64,000 nucleotides of DNA, taken from assembly GCA_050084515.1 (NCBI GenBank), contig CM114273.1:16492001-16556000 (forward strand). Reading direction: 5' to 3'. This document shows positions 23,395 to 37,098 of the stretch, in pieces; position 1 is the stretch's first letter; each line of letters opens with the position of its first letter. The notes below the pieces were generated by a model. The model saw only the letters and a program-made list of their open reading frames with translations, was not told the DNA's origin and made no database searches. A program made the position numbers and the translations under genes. The DNA comes from Blasia pusilla. Lineage: Eukaryota > Marchantiophyta > Marchantiopsida > Blasiales.

Positions 23395-26300
23395 AAAAGA
23401 GAGATACCAACAGGAAGTACCCCATATGTTGGAGTTTGAGTTATGGATGGTGATGGATGAGATTAACTTACACTTTGAGGCACCTTGCCCCCAACTCTAT
23501 AATGGTAACAGGTTGGAACTCTTTGAGAAGTATGTTGTCATTCTCTATCCTCCATCATGCTTACCCAGTAATTTTCATGAGGCTTGTGGGAAAAATCATT
23601 TTCCTATAGTCTCTCATAATCATTTTCCTTATTAGAGGACATGTTTCATATTGTTATATTTTAAATTTCCTTGAGACGAAGGCTTCTATGGGAAGAAACC
23701 TTATCTTCTTTCATAGAAACGGAAGCATGTTATTCTCGCCTACCAATAGGTATTGCCTTTGGAAAAATTCAAAATCAACCAAAAAAGGTAGAAAAGATTT
23801 ATCATTATAGGTCCATGTTAAGAAGATATAAGAACACAAGAAACCAAAAATATACACTTAGTTATATTTACTATGACACAATATCACAACTATCAAATAT
23901 GGCAACTTCATAAGCCTTGATTGTCGTTCTTTATTGTTGTCATATCTCTTCACAAGGATTTGAAACCTTTAGCTCCTCCTTATCTTGTTCATAATCTATG
24001 TTGTGACATGATCTACTCATGTGTGATGTTTCGCTATCATCCATGCCACAATCCGCTATCCCTTCATATTAGCTTAATGTCTTCCTTAGACACCCTTGAC
24101 CTTGCAAAATTGGAGGGTATATGCTAAAAAAACAACCTTGATTAAGATAGGTAGGGATCATCCTATTTAAGAGAGTCTCGCTCGCTATTTTCAGAATTAG
24201 AACTATGTGCAATTGTACGTAGGGCAAGCGCCTCCGGAAATTGAGATGGGGAAAGTACATCTCTAAGTATGCCTACACCATCATCCCCACTATTTCTTGT
24301 GGACGGGAACGTTAAGAACTCTTATGTAAGCCAATTTGTTGTTTCTCTTATGAAGTTGAAATTGTTGGAGATGGGGCAACTAGGATCATTCAGGTCGTCA
24401 TATACGGCTATCCTCTCCACCTCTATCTAACCGTATGAGGACTTTCTTCTTCTCTTTGAGTGCTACCAATGCCACTCCACACCATCAGTCAGCTGACAAC
24501 TCGTTTCACATAGGCCTTCACTAGATAGAAGCTCTTTTAGATCAACATAACTCCCTTGATGCATCCATGAACTCATCTCATAAATTTGCTATGTACAAAA
24601 CCATACTAATAGGGAGGGTCAAGTTTTTGCAATAATAACAAAATTTGCAAAATTGAAGCTTAAATTACACTTCAAGCAACCTCATCTTTAAGTTCATCAT
24701 CCAAAGAGCCACCTTCTTTACCAACCGTAGGTATTACACCTCCAAAATTCCTCCATGGGTCTTCGACTTCTTGGATTGGTAGGTCCATATCTCAAAGTAT
24801 GTTTACTCCAAGTATTCTCTCAAGCAATGCAATGGTACATGAAGACCAGCAGAATCGACATTATATCCATATGCTACTTCATTTTCCTCAACAAATACCC
24901 CCCTATATATGCATGAGATTCTTTTCGCAATGTTGCCTTCCAACCACTTGCCTCTATTGTATTACCAAAAATGTACTTGCTCCATTGGAGATGGAAGAAC
25001 AATAGTTTGGTGTGATGGTGATTTGCCAGTGCTTAGATATCCTAAAGGAAACATTTGTTATCTCTCTTCATAGATCTTAAAGGAGACTCCCAATTAGCTT
25101 GCACCAATCTCCCTCTCACCAACACAATTAGTTGATCCACCATCCCATAGTCAAAAGCTTAAATGCCACCAAAGTCCCAACATAAGAGTAGGCACAATTT
25201 GTTGAGGTGTTTTGCTCTTCCAAAAAAACAACTCTTATTCTACTATCAAACGTGGAATAAGTATTCATCCCACTTCTTTCCTCTACCATTTAATCGTTTC
25301 CATACACTTTCATATTCTTGCATGAAAGCATCTTGGCTTGAGATAGAATAGATAATGCAAATGTTAATGGAGCTAATTTTAGTTTATTTCATTAGTAGAT
25401 CTCATAAATGCTATATGGATTTAATCTTCGGAGGAGAAATTTGGATTTTCCTTGTCCATTGTGACAAACTTGTCAAACTACCCCCACCATCAACCATACT
25501 AATAGGAAAAATAGGTCCTCATGTGTGCACGCAAAATCACAAAATCTTACTCAGAAATAATGATATTTCTATGAGAGAGAGAGCGAGAGGGCGGCCTTAT
25601 AATTGGCCCCTCTCTCATGCCCAAAGCATAGATCTTTCCCCCTATTGGCCTAATCAATACAAAGCTCGCACAAACAACCTTTCAAAAATTTGCCCTCTGT
25701 AGTATTTTCCCTCAACTTATCTTTGATCCAATCTTCTCCTAAAAATAATTTAGGTATAATATTATAGTTTATGATTAGCCAAACATGATTTGATGGACCA
25801 CAGTAGTAGGACCGCATAATTTTCTACTGATTGCAGCTCCTTCGAACAATTATCATGTGGTTTGATCTTGAATATAGTTTTCTATTGATGAATTGGTAAT
25901 AAGTTCATCACTTTCAACCTTGAATGCAAAGGCGATGTGAGGGGACATTATTCAATATAACAACATATGAAGTTACAAGAACAAAAGTATATAAATTGCG
26001 TAACTTAGTTTAGGCTACTTGCTCAACTCATAAACACATTGCCCAACATGCACATTTACACTAACCACCTCTTGCCCATTCTGTAGATTGTGATTACCAC
26101 ATAACTTTTCATCTCCCTATGATTTCTTACACCAAGTGGGAGACCACATATAATAGAGTGGTTATGCACACAACACAAAAAAGAGGGAACAAGAAATGAG
26201 ATTCCCTATCACATTCACTATTGCAAGTTCAACTTAGCCACATTAATACCCTCTCTCTCTACCCCCCCTCCACACTCCAAAAACCCTTGCTTCTGAAGAA

Positions 26301-26749
26301 GTTACTACCCATGCTTACACCTCACGCTCAACCATTTCCACTCATTGAGCACCCGTTCACCCTACTCCCACTTGCTCCATACCTAAACATACAAAGAAAT
26401 GGGTGATTGTGCCTCCTAATGGGCGCACCCTAACACGATTCCTTTTTTGATTCTCGAACTTCCCCTTACGCACTTCCACTTTTGAAGACACAAAATCCTT
26501 ACTGAACTCCTCACAACCTCTCTACTGTCACTCCCCAAATCGTGCACTCAATCTTGGATTCCCAACTCTCACAATCTATCTAATTTTAGGCCAAAACTCC
26601 CAACATGCGCCTTTGCTCAACCTTTGATTCCGAAGTTTGAATGTTCACACGAACAAACAAGAATTCGTTTTCCATCTTCGGACCCAAACTTGCAAGGAAG
26701 GAAGAAAAAACTTGAAAATCCTAATCTAAAATCCATCCCTCCAATTGTT

Positions 26750-27930
26750 GGATGGGGTTAAATCTTTCTAAGGATTGGTGGAAGAGTCTTCCAAATGACA
26801 TGAGCCGTTCAAATCTTGCAATATGGACTTGGAATTGGAATAATAAGTATTGATAAGGAACAACAACTTCGATTTCTTATTTGATCTTTTTAGATCCATT
26901 GCCCTGAAACAAATCAACAAGCCTCCAACCCTAATTTCACATTCCCTACAAAAGTTTCATCAATTGTGTCTAGCCATACCTCCACTACTACCCTCTTCTA
27001 ATCACTAATTCTATATTCTTGATATCTCTTATGGATGTTAGCTTTCAACCATTGGATGGCTCTGAGACTTTCATGAATTATGGAAAATATATCTTGAAAG
27101 AGGATGGACGGTCCAGATTATATCAATTAGAGCTCAAAAGTTATGAGAAAAAAAAATTATCGACACAAGACAATGTGACACATAATATTATTTTTTTGAA
27201 GATTTGTGGATAATAAGGATTTAATTTTTTCCTAAACGAAGTATTGACATCAGAGACTACACTATTTTATTTTTTCTTTTGATGATATACTTCCTATTTC
27301 CTTGGGTTATGCTATAATTTCATTCCAAGGTTGAATTGGATTGAAACTTAATAAGGATGGGTATAGGAGCCTTTAGAATCACTTGAAGGGTCTCAATCTT
27401 GCTTTATACTTTGATTTGGAACTATCAATAGTTTTGAATCACTAGCACCATCTTCCATTTTTATTCCATCATTGGAGATCTCATGACCTCGAAAAAAATC
27501 ACCAAGCCTGCATCTCTATAGGACATCCCGTGAAAAAGTTTCCAACATTTTGATTGATTTTATTCCCACTTGTGCCCTCTTCTAATGGCACAAGCAACTA
27601 TTGTCAACATCTCAATTATATGTAAATTTTCAACCATTGGATAGCTCTGATTCTTTCACAAATGATTGAAAATATTTAGAGGAAGCTCATGGTCTATTTA
27701 GATAGTGTCAGGAAGTCATAGAATAAGTAATAAAAAATATACTAACTTTTTCCATGTTGTATTTTTAAATCCATATGAGAAGCTTCAAATTATTCGAAAA
27801 AATATATCTTGTGACACATCTTTTGAAAACGTTTCATGATTGAAGGATGATTAGGGATGAAGTTCTCCCTAAATGAAGTAGGGAATACAAAATTATAGTA
27901 TCTTATTGGTGTATTACATCAACTTTTGAG
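26750..27930. repeat. Old tandem duplication, period about 600 bp
   Basis: 26750-27300 and 27340-27930 share ordered blocks such as TTTCAACCATTGGATGGCTC / TTTCAACCATTGGATAGCTC, TGCCCTCTTCTAAT-type, and the segment around GTGACACAT...AAACGAAGTA / AAATGAAGTA. Diverged but clearly collinear. No coding sense found. Confidence 0.65.
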
Positions 27931-28277
27931 AAAGTTGCACATTGAGTCTCACTGATAGAAGAAATCGAACGTCAATTTTTTATTTATATATAAATATATA
28001 AATATAAATATATATTATTGGATTATAATACTTAAAACTCAATATTATTTCTTATTATTCATAAATATCTAAATTAAATATGAAAATCCAACAAGTCATG
28101 GGGTCAAGTGCATGGGGTATGAGTTGCTATTCGTAGAGTCATATTTTTTACTACTTGTGTCATTAATAGATAATTGTAGAAGTCTTGTAACTATAAAAGA
28201 ATAATTAGACCCATAGAGTCATTTTGTGCAAAATTTATTTATAGTTGAGTCATAAAAACCATGGTTTTCTTCTAGTG

Positions 28278-29671
28278 TCAACATGAGGCATCTCGACTTG
28301 CATCTCGATTATGCTCTTTACTTGAAACTAATGTTATATTTCTCCTATTGTCAATAAGTAATATACATCTTCCTTATGTATTAAATCAATAGGAAAATCA
28401 ATGATCCATTCAATGATGCAAATTATGGTAGTAGCAAGAGATAGTCTACGTTATATTTTCAATGTGTGATGTCTAACGAATATCATCCCACTTTTACTCA
28501 AGATAATCCGAGCTCAATATAATAACGTATTTGTACCATATTACGGAACCCAGAAAGGGTATGGTCTAAGAAAGATGAGCTTAAATTGAGCATCATTTAG
28601 AAAATATCCCCTCTTTGCGCAATCCCATTATAAGATGTGTGAACATATTTACAATCAATAGCATATCATAATGAGATCAAATACTCTCAATCCAGCCAAG
28701 TGTCAACACTCGAAAGAAAATACCCTTCTTCCATGACACATCTTAGTTGGCCGTATAAGTCCAATTGTTATAACTAATCACACGAGCCCTCGTAATGGGC
28801 CACCTAATATATAACAAGTAGCACCTACTAAAGAGGTGCCACCGATAAAGGCAAGGGTGACTTTTATTCATATGTCACTTATGAGGTTGCAAATTGTCGT
28901 GACCTCCTAAAATGGGAAGTACAAAAGAGCCCTCTAATTCTTGATGTAATCTCAATACGATCTCTAAAGGTCATGATACATACCTTACATGTGATTTGAA
29001 ACTATGTCTATTTAAATGTCATGCATCCAAGAATGTACTTACAACGAATTAGATTTGGGTTTCATTCCATAATTTATTAACTCCTCATGAGCACGATATA
29101 CCAATCGTGTTCACCATGAAGGATGAGGCACCAATTGCAGTCTTATATCTTTGCACACTCTTAAAACATAATAACTATAATATCTCATAAAAAATTATTA
29201 TAATAAGACTCCAAACATATTGTCAATGTTCATATAATACGAATCTTTCAAGAAATTTGACTTTATTCCAAATGAGGGGATGAGTTCCATCTATTTTTTA
29301 ATATATTATAACTTATTCACTACCAAAATACAATTATATTTAGATTGTATTTTGGTAGTGAATAAGTAAATATTTAGCTAATGGGAAATCTAATTGACTC
29401 AAAGGGGATAACTTAATTATTAATTGGTGATAGATATTAAATTGGTCACAATAAGTAATATTATATTGACAATTTTCATTCCAAATATTATTTTGATTTC
29501 ATATAACTTAAGTTTACCTTTAGATTTACATAGACTTTAATTTTCTATTTTTCTTACATTCATTGTAAGTATTACATTCATTGTAATTTACTTCTTTCAA
29601 ATATGCATTTGTCTACTTGTCATTATATAAACAATACATAGAGTATGATAGGAAAGGCATAAAAGTATATA
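28278..29671. other. AT-rich DNA between the two CACTA ends
   Basis: No gene recognised. It contains one perfect 24-bp inverted repeat (29311-29367). Confidence 0.5.
29311..29367. repeat. Perfect 24-bp stem hairpin
   Basis: Arms 29311-29334 (starting ACTTATTCACTACC) and 29344-29367 pair without mismatch around a 9-nt loop. Such perfection in otherwise decayed DNA suggests a recent MITE-like insertion or selection. Confidence 0.93.
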
Positions 29672-32600
29672 CACTAGAAGAAATCATGGTTCTTTTTACA
29701 ATCCCGTATGACTTATAATAGTATAATATGTACATAAATTACCGGTGGTGGTTAATGACATGCGCAATCACAAAAGCCTATTAATTTATCATGCCATCAC
29801 TAAGATCTTGTTGGGATGACTTATGTTGTCATTATGTTTTATGACTAATATGTTAATAAGCATCTATATGAAAATATCTAGTTATATATTATGATTGCCA
29901 TGTCAACTTATGACATGGTCATTACATACGCATAACGAGTTATGAGTTCTTATGACTATGTCATATTCATTACTTGATTTGTCTTAATGATTGAGTCATA
30001 TTAAGGACTATGATTTCCTTACATTAAAACATGTAACTTAGTCATAAGATACAATTCAATCATATTGATCACTTTCAATCGTTTGAATGATTTGAGAAGA
30101 CGGAATCATAAGATCGAATAGAGTCATGTTGATCACTTTCAGTTATCTAAATGACTTTAGATGATTATATAAGTGATAAGCTTCTAGAGACTTATATTGA
30201 TAACTTTGATTTGTCTCAATGACTATATTTGCATGAGTCGTAAAGAATGATTAAATCATATTAATGAGTTTGGTTTATCTCAATGATTTTTTTATGCATG
30301 AGAGTCATATTAATAAGTTTGATTTGTCTAAATGACTATAGTTGGCTTTATATAACTCTTTTAAATGACTAAATTTTGTTAGCTACGATTTGAGTTATCT
30401 ATATGGGTGTTTTATCATGTCCAAATGATAATTTTAGATTACTTCTATTTTATATTTAGTAGATAGCAGTGGCCCCACTAACAAGTAATAGAATATGAGA
30501 TGTAATATATTATTCTCTAACATAAATATATCCATGTGTAGCGTGCTACTTTCAAATCCAATTTTGGAAAAAGTATAGTATTCCCAAAAGCATTAGCTAA
30601 GGTATGTTGGGGTGGTTGCAATCCACCTCGTTCGTTGGCAATGGCCTCTAATCTATCTAAGCTATATGAAAAATCTTGAGGTCTAATCGTACTAATCCTG
30701 GGGATAATCTCACTCCCATAAAATTTATCACGTCCACTCAAGCTTGTGACCACACCATTGCCCAAAATAGTCTTTCTGAGCTTAAGTTTGGTAAGTTGAA
30801 CCTCATTCCCCATAAAATGTTGTAAATATCCTTGTTTGCAATAAATATTATAGAACAAAAGTTGATGTATGAGAGGTTAAGATATATCGTAGAACTATAT
30901 TTTGCTTTGGTAAAGGACAACCTCTCGAAAGGTAGAGATCTTGAAAACTCTATACATCCTCTTTGACATAAACATTCCATTGTTATTTATGATGCAAGAT
31001 AAGACACCTCACCTACCTACAAGTGAGGATGTGAAGTTAATGAAAACTTAGTGCTTTGTAAATATGAAATGGTATTTACCTTTCTAGTGTTCTTCTTGGT
31101 ACTTGATATGTGTGTCTTTTTTACTACTTGCCACTAGAAGGGTGTCGATTGGCACTTTAATTAGACCTTTGTTTTTCTCTTAGAGACATCTTGCTTCCCA
31201 AGAATGTGGTTTGGAGCCAAGAGTTTGAGATCAAATACATTACAAACTACTTGTATAATTCTAAATGGGTTTAGGATGATTGCTGAAAATATATTCAACA
31301 AAGATTATACCATGTGAGATGCTGAAATATGTGATAGTAGTTGAAAAATTATGAGAAGCAATAGATAAAATTTAAACACATACCATCCTAACTACTCGTA
31401 CATGCTCATCCATGTCCCTTAACACATCCTTTTAATTAGTACCCTATGCCTTACCTACGATTGGCCATATAGGGGGACACCCAATTGTTCTTAACTTCCT
31501 ATTGGTTGGGAAAATTGCATGCGAGGAGCTCATTGGGCTTGAGTACCTACTTGTAAAGATGACTAAGTACTCCCCCACCCATTGATGGTCTATGTATTTT
31601 GATTGTGATCAAGACATACCACCAATCCATTGTTATTGAGTGGTCATATGAGGTGAAGGGGTTTTTTAACAGCATTGTGGTGACGGGGGAGGGGGTGAGA
31701 CATATTATAAGAGCTTCGTGGTTAATAATTCACCATTGATGGTTCATGGTCAGCACCTTAATTCCATACGAGTACTCCAATATTGACTTCCACTTTGTTT
31801 CCATGTGGGATTAGGGCATGTCGAACATTTCTAACATATTTATTGTCTCCCTTGGTGGCAGGGATTGATTGGCTCTCTTACTCAAGTTCCTTGAGCCCAT
31901 GAAAGAGATGTATACTAACTAGAGTTAGTGAGGTTGAAACTAGGATGAAAACATGGATGCAAAGAATTTAATCATCCTACATTGAACCATGATAATGTAA
32001 GTTTTGAATAGATGTATTTATCCTCTAAACCTACTTGGAGTGGGATTGTAGGCCTATGATCTTGTTTCTTATTTGGCTAATCAAAAGTACATTCCTCGTC
32101 ACCATAATGGAAAATCCGTTATTTTAGATGGCATGTTATGAGGATTTTTCACTCTATTATCCTTTTTGGTTTCATGCATGAAAGGATTGTTGTCTTTTAT
32201 CTCAATCTTGAACTTTGTTGCTTTTGCGCAACCTCTGCCACTCTAGCCCCAAAACATTGACGTTTCTTAGGTGGGTTTGTTGCTGTATGATTTTATCATT
32301 AATCATACTTAAGAAATAATTGGAACATCTAGTTCGACAAATAAGATAAATGCATGCAAGATAAGAAGATACTATGGCCCACGCATGGCGGCCCGCGTTG
32401 CGAGCCTTGTGGATAAGGACCTTCATGCCAATTTTCCAATTAATGAAGAATATCAACGAAATATAAGGAAAAACAAACTATTTGCAACAAGTATACTTCA
32501 TAACATTCTTGGAGAGTAAGGAGTTCTTTCCCATGAGTAAAGAATATACGGGCTTATCATCATTCATTCAAGAAACTCAAGTTCATTGGTTTCAAAGTTC

Positions 32601-35600
32601 ATATGGTTATTAGAGTAGGCATGAAGGTTAGGCTTCCTATCTTGTCATTATCTTCCTCTTCTATCTCCCTAGTCATGTGCACAAATGATGGTTATCTCTC
32701 GTAAGCCATGTACATGGCCTCTCTTTTAGCATCTTGGATTCTTCTCCCTTTTGTGAACTCAAATTGTCAGCCTTCAGATTATTTTTTACATGAGGATCCT
32801 CCTTGGAGATATTTGTATGTGGAATGAATGCTAGGGAAATTTCTCATTGCAAAATTTGACTTCTACTCTAGTGTACACCCATATCTACCTCACAAACCAT
32901 CGTGCTTTGCTCCATTATGTTATTAATGTTTTCCAAACATGTGCTCTGAAGTTTTGCACTACTTATTAAAAGTAAAAGAGAGTCTACACTTATATCTCCA
33001 ACAAAAAGTGCAAATTGGATCCTCTCTTTACTCTCTCCACTTCTTTCCTTGTGTAATTTAGACTTCCCTCTCAACCCTCTCTTGTCATCTTTTCCATGTG
33101 TTTATCCTTTTCCATTTCCATCATAAAAAACAATGCACACATTGGGATTCATTATATCCATATGAAATGCAATCTCCTCTATTTTGCTTGGCTATAGAAA
33201 CTACTAAACATGCACAACTCATGGGATACGACTCTCGCACTAACATACCACCATGGAGAAAACAAATTTGCAATGAGAGAATGAGTGGAGGCTAGTTCGC
33301 TTCTCGATTATATAGGGTATGTAAAAGCAACCCTAACCCTCTCCCAATCATATTCACGAGTTAAACTAATTGTGGTTCATTAATCCTAGTTAAGGTAATC
33401 ATGCTTAACTAACTAACTAATATTAAGCTTTCCTACTTCGTGTGAGTACCAAATATAGCAGATTGGATGTCTGATAAGTTTAACTACAACTTAGTCTTCA
33501 ACACTGCCATTCAAGCTTATATCGATATCTGTAACATCTAAATCCTTTATTATTAAACATCTCAAACTTATATATCTTTAGATAAGGCTAAGAAGAAGAT
33601 AGAGGAGGAAGTAAGTATATGACGAAGAACGTGCCTTGGCTGATATTCCTAAGCAGCCAAGAGTGGCCATAGAACATGCAAAGGAGTTTTGGGGAAAAGG
33701 CCCAAAAATTGAGGGACGAAAGTAGGATGGATGTAGAAAAGGGTGGAAGAATATAAAACTTGATGGCTGGAGAGAAAGGTTGGTTGAAGGGGCAACATCA
33801 ACTTATAAACTTGTAGTATATGTCCTTCCATCAATCAAGTTTTCTAATGGAAAATAGAGGATGTCAACAAACCTCTGGAACGTTCAAGACAAGCCTAAAG
33901 GATGATGAGGAAATTCTTGTGTTGGATTTGAAAGCAAATTCGATTGTAGACGGGATCAAAACTACTTAAACTTGCTAATATGCCATATTGGGCACAACTA
34001 GCATTTCCAATATTGAAAAGTCTCAATATAGCAATATTGACCAATCTCTAAGCTAGATGCACGTCCTTGAAGATTGAATATATTCTATAGGAGATTGACT
34101 TTATGTTTGGACACATACGTCATTTTACGTGTTTTTGTGCGATTGTTGCAATAGGGATGGTTCCCTATGTTGATGACAATAATGATTTTTCATTATATGA
34201 AGATTTCCTTCTAAACGATGTAATTTCCTAACTAATGCAAATACAAGCTAGTAACCTCATCTGAAGTTGGTTTGATGCAACAGTTGGTAATGACTTCAAT
34301 TGAAGTCTACGAATACATTTGAGTACTTACTTACAATGATTCAATTCTCCAAACCCTGTGCACATTTGTTTCCATACATAAACATATAATGAAAATATGT
34401 TAGACTATTATTAAAACCCTAGATTTTATCAATATCTCATAAACTATATATTCTTCAAAAAAATATGTCAAATTTGAAATTTTCCTCTAGTATTCCACCA
34501 CATTAAGCAAGGTTAGCATGAGAACTAAATTCAAAATAATAATCTTTTGAATCACTCAATGATTTAACCACTCTCATACAAAAAAATTAATTTGTAAATG
34601 TAATAGACATGGAATCCATCCTTATCTAATAAATAGTTTAGACAATCCTACCTATTGTTCTTTACCATCATAGATACTCAGCAAAATATACATGTTTACA
34701 AAGAAGGGGGTGCTATTGTCAATGATTTTACTTTCAAAGAAACTAAATGTTCAAGCTACACATATAGTTGAGTAATATTATGAGCTCGATCAATCATAAA
34801 GCAAACTGATTTTTTTTTAGCTCATCATTCTTTATTCCATTGAAGAATGAGTCAATCCAACCTTAAATTCACAACGTAATTGGGTCGTAAGGCTTCCGCT
34901 CTATGTTGGAGGCGCACTAAAAAGTAAGAAAGGGTAAAGAAAATCTTTTTCCTCGGCCTTTCTCTAATATTTCAAATTAGGAGGATCTCCTATTGTTCAA
35001 TGACTTTGCACGCGGACAATGTAGACCAAGTGTGGTAAGAAATATTTTTAAGCATCAATCCTTGGCTAAACGTAGCTAACATTCAATTTGATCCCATATC
35101 ATACAATTGACGTTTAATCGGATACTAAAATCTATGTGAAACGAACTTACTATCATCTATAATTTGTGACGGAACTACATTGAAAACAAGAAATGTATGT
35201 ATCTATCAATTGAGACTATAACGGATATTTGGACTCACTTGAGTATATATGATGATTATAGCTGGTCACAATGTCATGGCTTTGATGATGTCCAATGATG
35301 GGAGTTATAGATTATTCTCTATTTGTGTGGCTAGATTTAGTGTGGGAGAAAGGGACTCCTGTATGCTTGAACAAAGAATAGAGAGGGAGGTAAGGAAAAT
35401 TGCTCTCAATGTTGGAAGTTTATGCAGAACTAAACGTGTAGTGGGAGGATTGCCGATGTGATGCACACCTTACTTTTTGAAGCTCGATCTTCGAAAGTAA
35501 GTTCATCATGCAATTGGGTTTCAACCAATCTTTCTTCCTCTATCCTTTCTCATTCTTTTCATACGCTCTCTTCCCTCTCACACTATGTTGCAAATACGCC

Positions 35601-36753
35601 TAATTCTTTTAACTCCAAGGCTAGCTCTCACAATCTTCCTTCCTCCTCTGCATAATTATGCATAAGAACAACCCAAATAGGTTTGAGACCGTAGGATCTT
35701 GATTTGATGATGGCCGTGTGCGGTGATTGATGAGGTCTAAATCTGCGAGACGAGTGCTGGTCTTCATCTTACAAAAGGATATATGATTCATTTTGTTTAA
35801 TGCATGCACTTGGTAGCTAATAGATGTAGCTAGAAACTGTTAGTGCTATTGGGCTCTTTCTCTATCCCTTGCTCATTATAGCTCTTTGTTGCCTAAGGAA
35901 ACTCCCTCCCTATATTTTCACTAGATCCTAAGTGCTCTTTCATCTCGTGCAAACTTCTTTACTTGTATTGAGCCTTAATATGCTATCTCAAATGTTCATC
36001 TTATTTCATTCTGGCATTCCTCCCACATTGTAGCTGAAGGCTCTCTTTGATCCTAGATGGATAACTAGCTATCTATTCCCTCCCACTTTGTAGTCGATAC
36101 ATTTCTTGATACATTCTCTAGCTAGTCAAACAATTCTATGTTTTATGCGAAAAGTCGACAAAGGTTGTCCTCACTTATGGGAAAAGCCTACAATCGACAT
36201 TTCCCAATACCTAAATATTTGTGAGGGTTTGGGAAGAAGGTTTTGGATTTTCTACAATATATATTTGAAGGGGAAAAAAATACACGGTTCAAGGAAAATT
36301 AGTGAAGTTGGTTGGGTATGTTTAGGTGGAAATAAATTTTTTACTATATTAAATTGGACAATATTTGAGTTTCTCCAATGTTGTGAGATCACAATTTACT
36401 CTGGATATCATGCTATGTAACTCTTGTAGGAATAGAAATTGTTTTTTAAAATAGTGCTACAATAGATGAAATTTGGTTGCAAATACATTTTCCTACAATA
36501 GAGTCTCAACTTCTTGTTACTCAGTCAGAGTTTAAAATGACAACATAAGTCCTAAGAAATGTTTGGATAAAACTTAGTTATATTCCAATGTAATTTTATG
36601 ACCTTCTCATATTTGTAAATGACTACATTTTCTATACTTTATGTCAACATGTGACTATAGTATGACTAAAGCAAAATTTTGTCATAAGTTGCAATCATGG
36701 TGAACGTTTGTCACAAAAATCTTAGTCATTAAAGGCATGGTTTTCTTCTAGTG
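29672..36753. mobile_element. Non-autonomous CACTA (EnSpm) transposon, 7.08 kb
   Basis: Left end CACTAGAAGAAATCATGG at 29672. Right end, read inward on minus from 36753, CACTAGAAGAAAACCATGCC. Both are flanked by the same 3-bp sequence ATA (29669-29671 and 36754-36756), the target duplication size of this superfamily. The first 700 bp hold repeated subterminal motifs of the form TTTGATTTGTCTCAATGACT / GAGTCATATTAAT (five or more between 29990 and 30340). The right 150 bp carry GTCAT/ATGACT motifs. I see no TNP2-type transposase, so movement would need a helper. A 113-codon minus ORF (30517-30858) may be a remnant of unknown origin. Confidence 0.85.
30517..30858 (-). pseudogene. Unrecognised ORF remnant inside the CACTA element
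   Basis: A 113-codon frame with protein-like composition (segment TILGNGVVTSLSGRDKFYGS, then LDRLEAIANERGG), overlapped by an 80-codon frame to 30980. I do not recognise it. It may be a relic of an element protein or a captured exon. Confidence 0.25.
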
Positions 36754-36915
36754 ATATAGAGGGTTTTGAATGATATATATTTTTTTGTTTTTAATGGATT
36801 TGAAGAAGCCCTTCGCTACACGATCGTGATAAATTAGAAAGTGGTGAATTGTTGTCATATTTTATATCCATTAACAAATTCATCAATATAAATGAGTAGA
36901 TATAAATATATCTTA

Positions 36916-37098
36916 CTAGTTAGGATTCGCAAGGGATCATGAGGGATCGTGCAATGCACGGCCCCTCATTAATAACTTCATTCTCTTTACCAATTTTCAG
37001 ACCCCATTAAGGAAAAAACAATTTTGGGGGAAGTTGAGTGACACGTGTGGAACAGAGGAGCAAATTCAGAAAATTGCATCCTCCAATTAGTATACAGA
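36916..37098 (-). mobile_element. Mini-Helitron, 183 bp
   Basis: Minus strand: host A, then TCTGTATACTAATTGGAGG (5' end at 37098); hairpin CGTGC-ATT-GCACG (36948-36960); then CTAG (36916-36919) followed by host T. Insertion between A and T and both termini fit a non-autonomous Helitron related to the large one (compare TCTATACTATAATGCGAGG). The hairpin is about 28 nt from CTAG, farther than usual. It lies 160 bp from the right end of the CACTA element. Confidence 0.7.

Larger units (their letters stand above)
20842..28277. mobile_element. Possible second, decayed CACTA element
   Basis: The right end at 28277 is clear: reading inward on minus it is CACTAGAAGAAAACCATGG, nearly the same as the ends of the intact element at 29672-36753. 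The left candidate at 20842 reads CACTAAATAACCACGGTT, a weak match. The putative 3-bp target copies are TTA and TCA (one mismatch). Both ends are flanked inwardly by many GTCAT/ATGAT-type subterminal motifs. No transposase is seen inside. The right end is well supported and the pairing is tentative. Confidence 0.4.

Noticed and set aside
23146-23439. 97-codon plus ORF
   Set aside because: Runs through the GA microsatellite; no conserved content.
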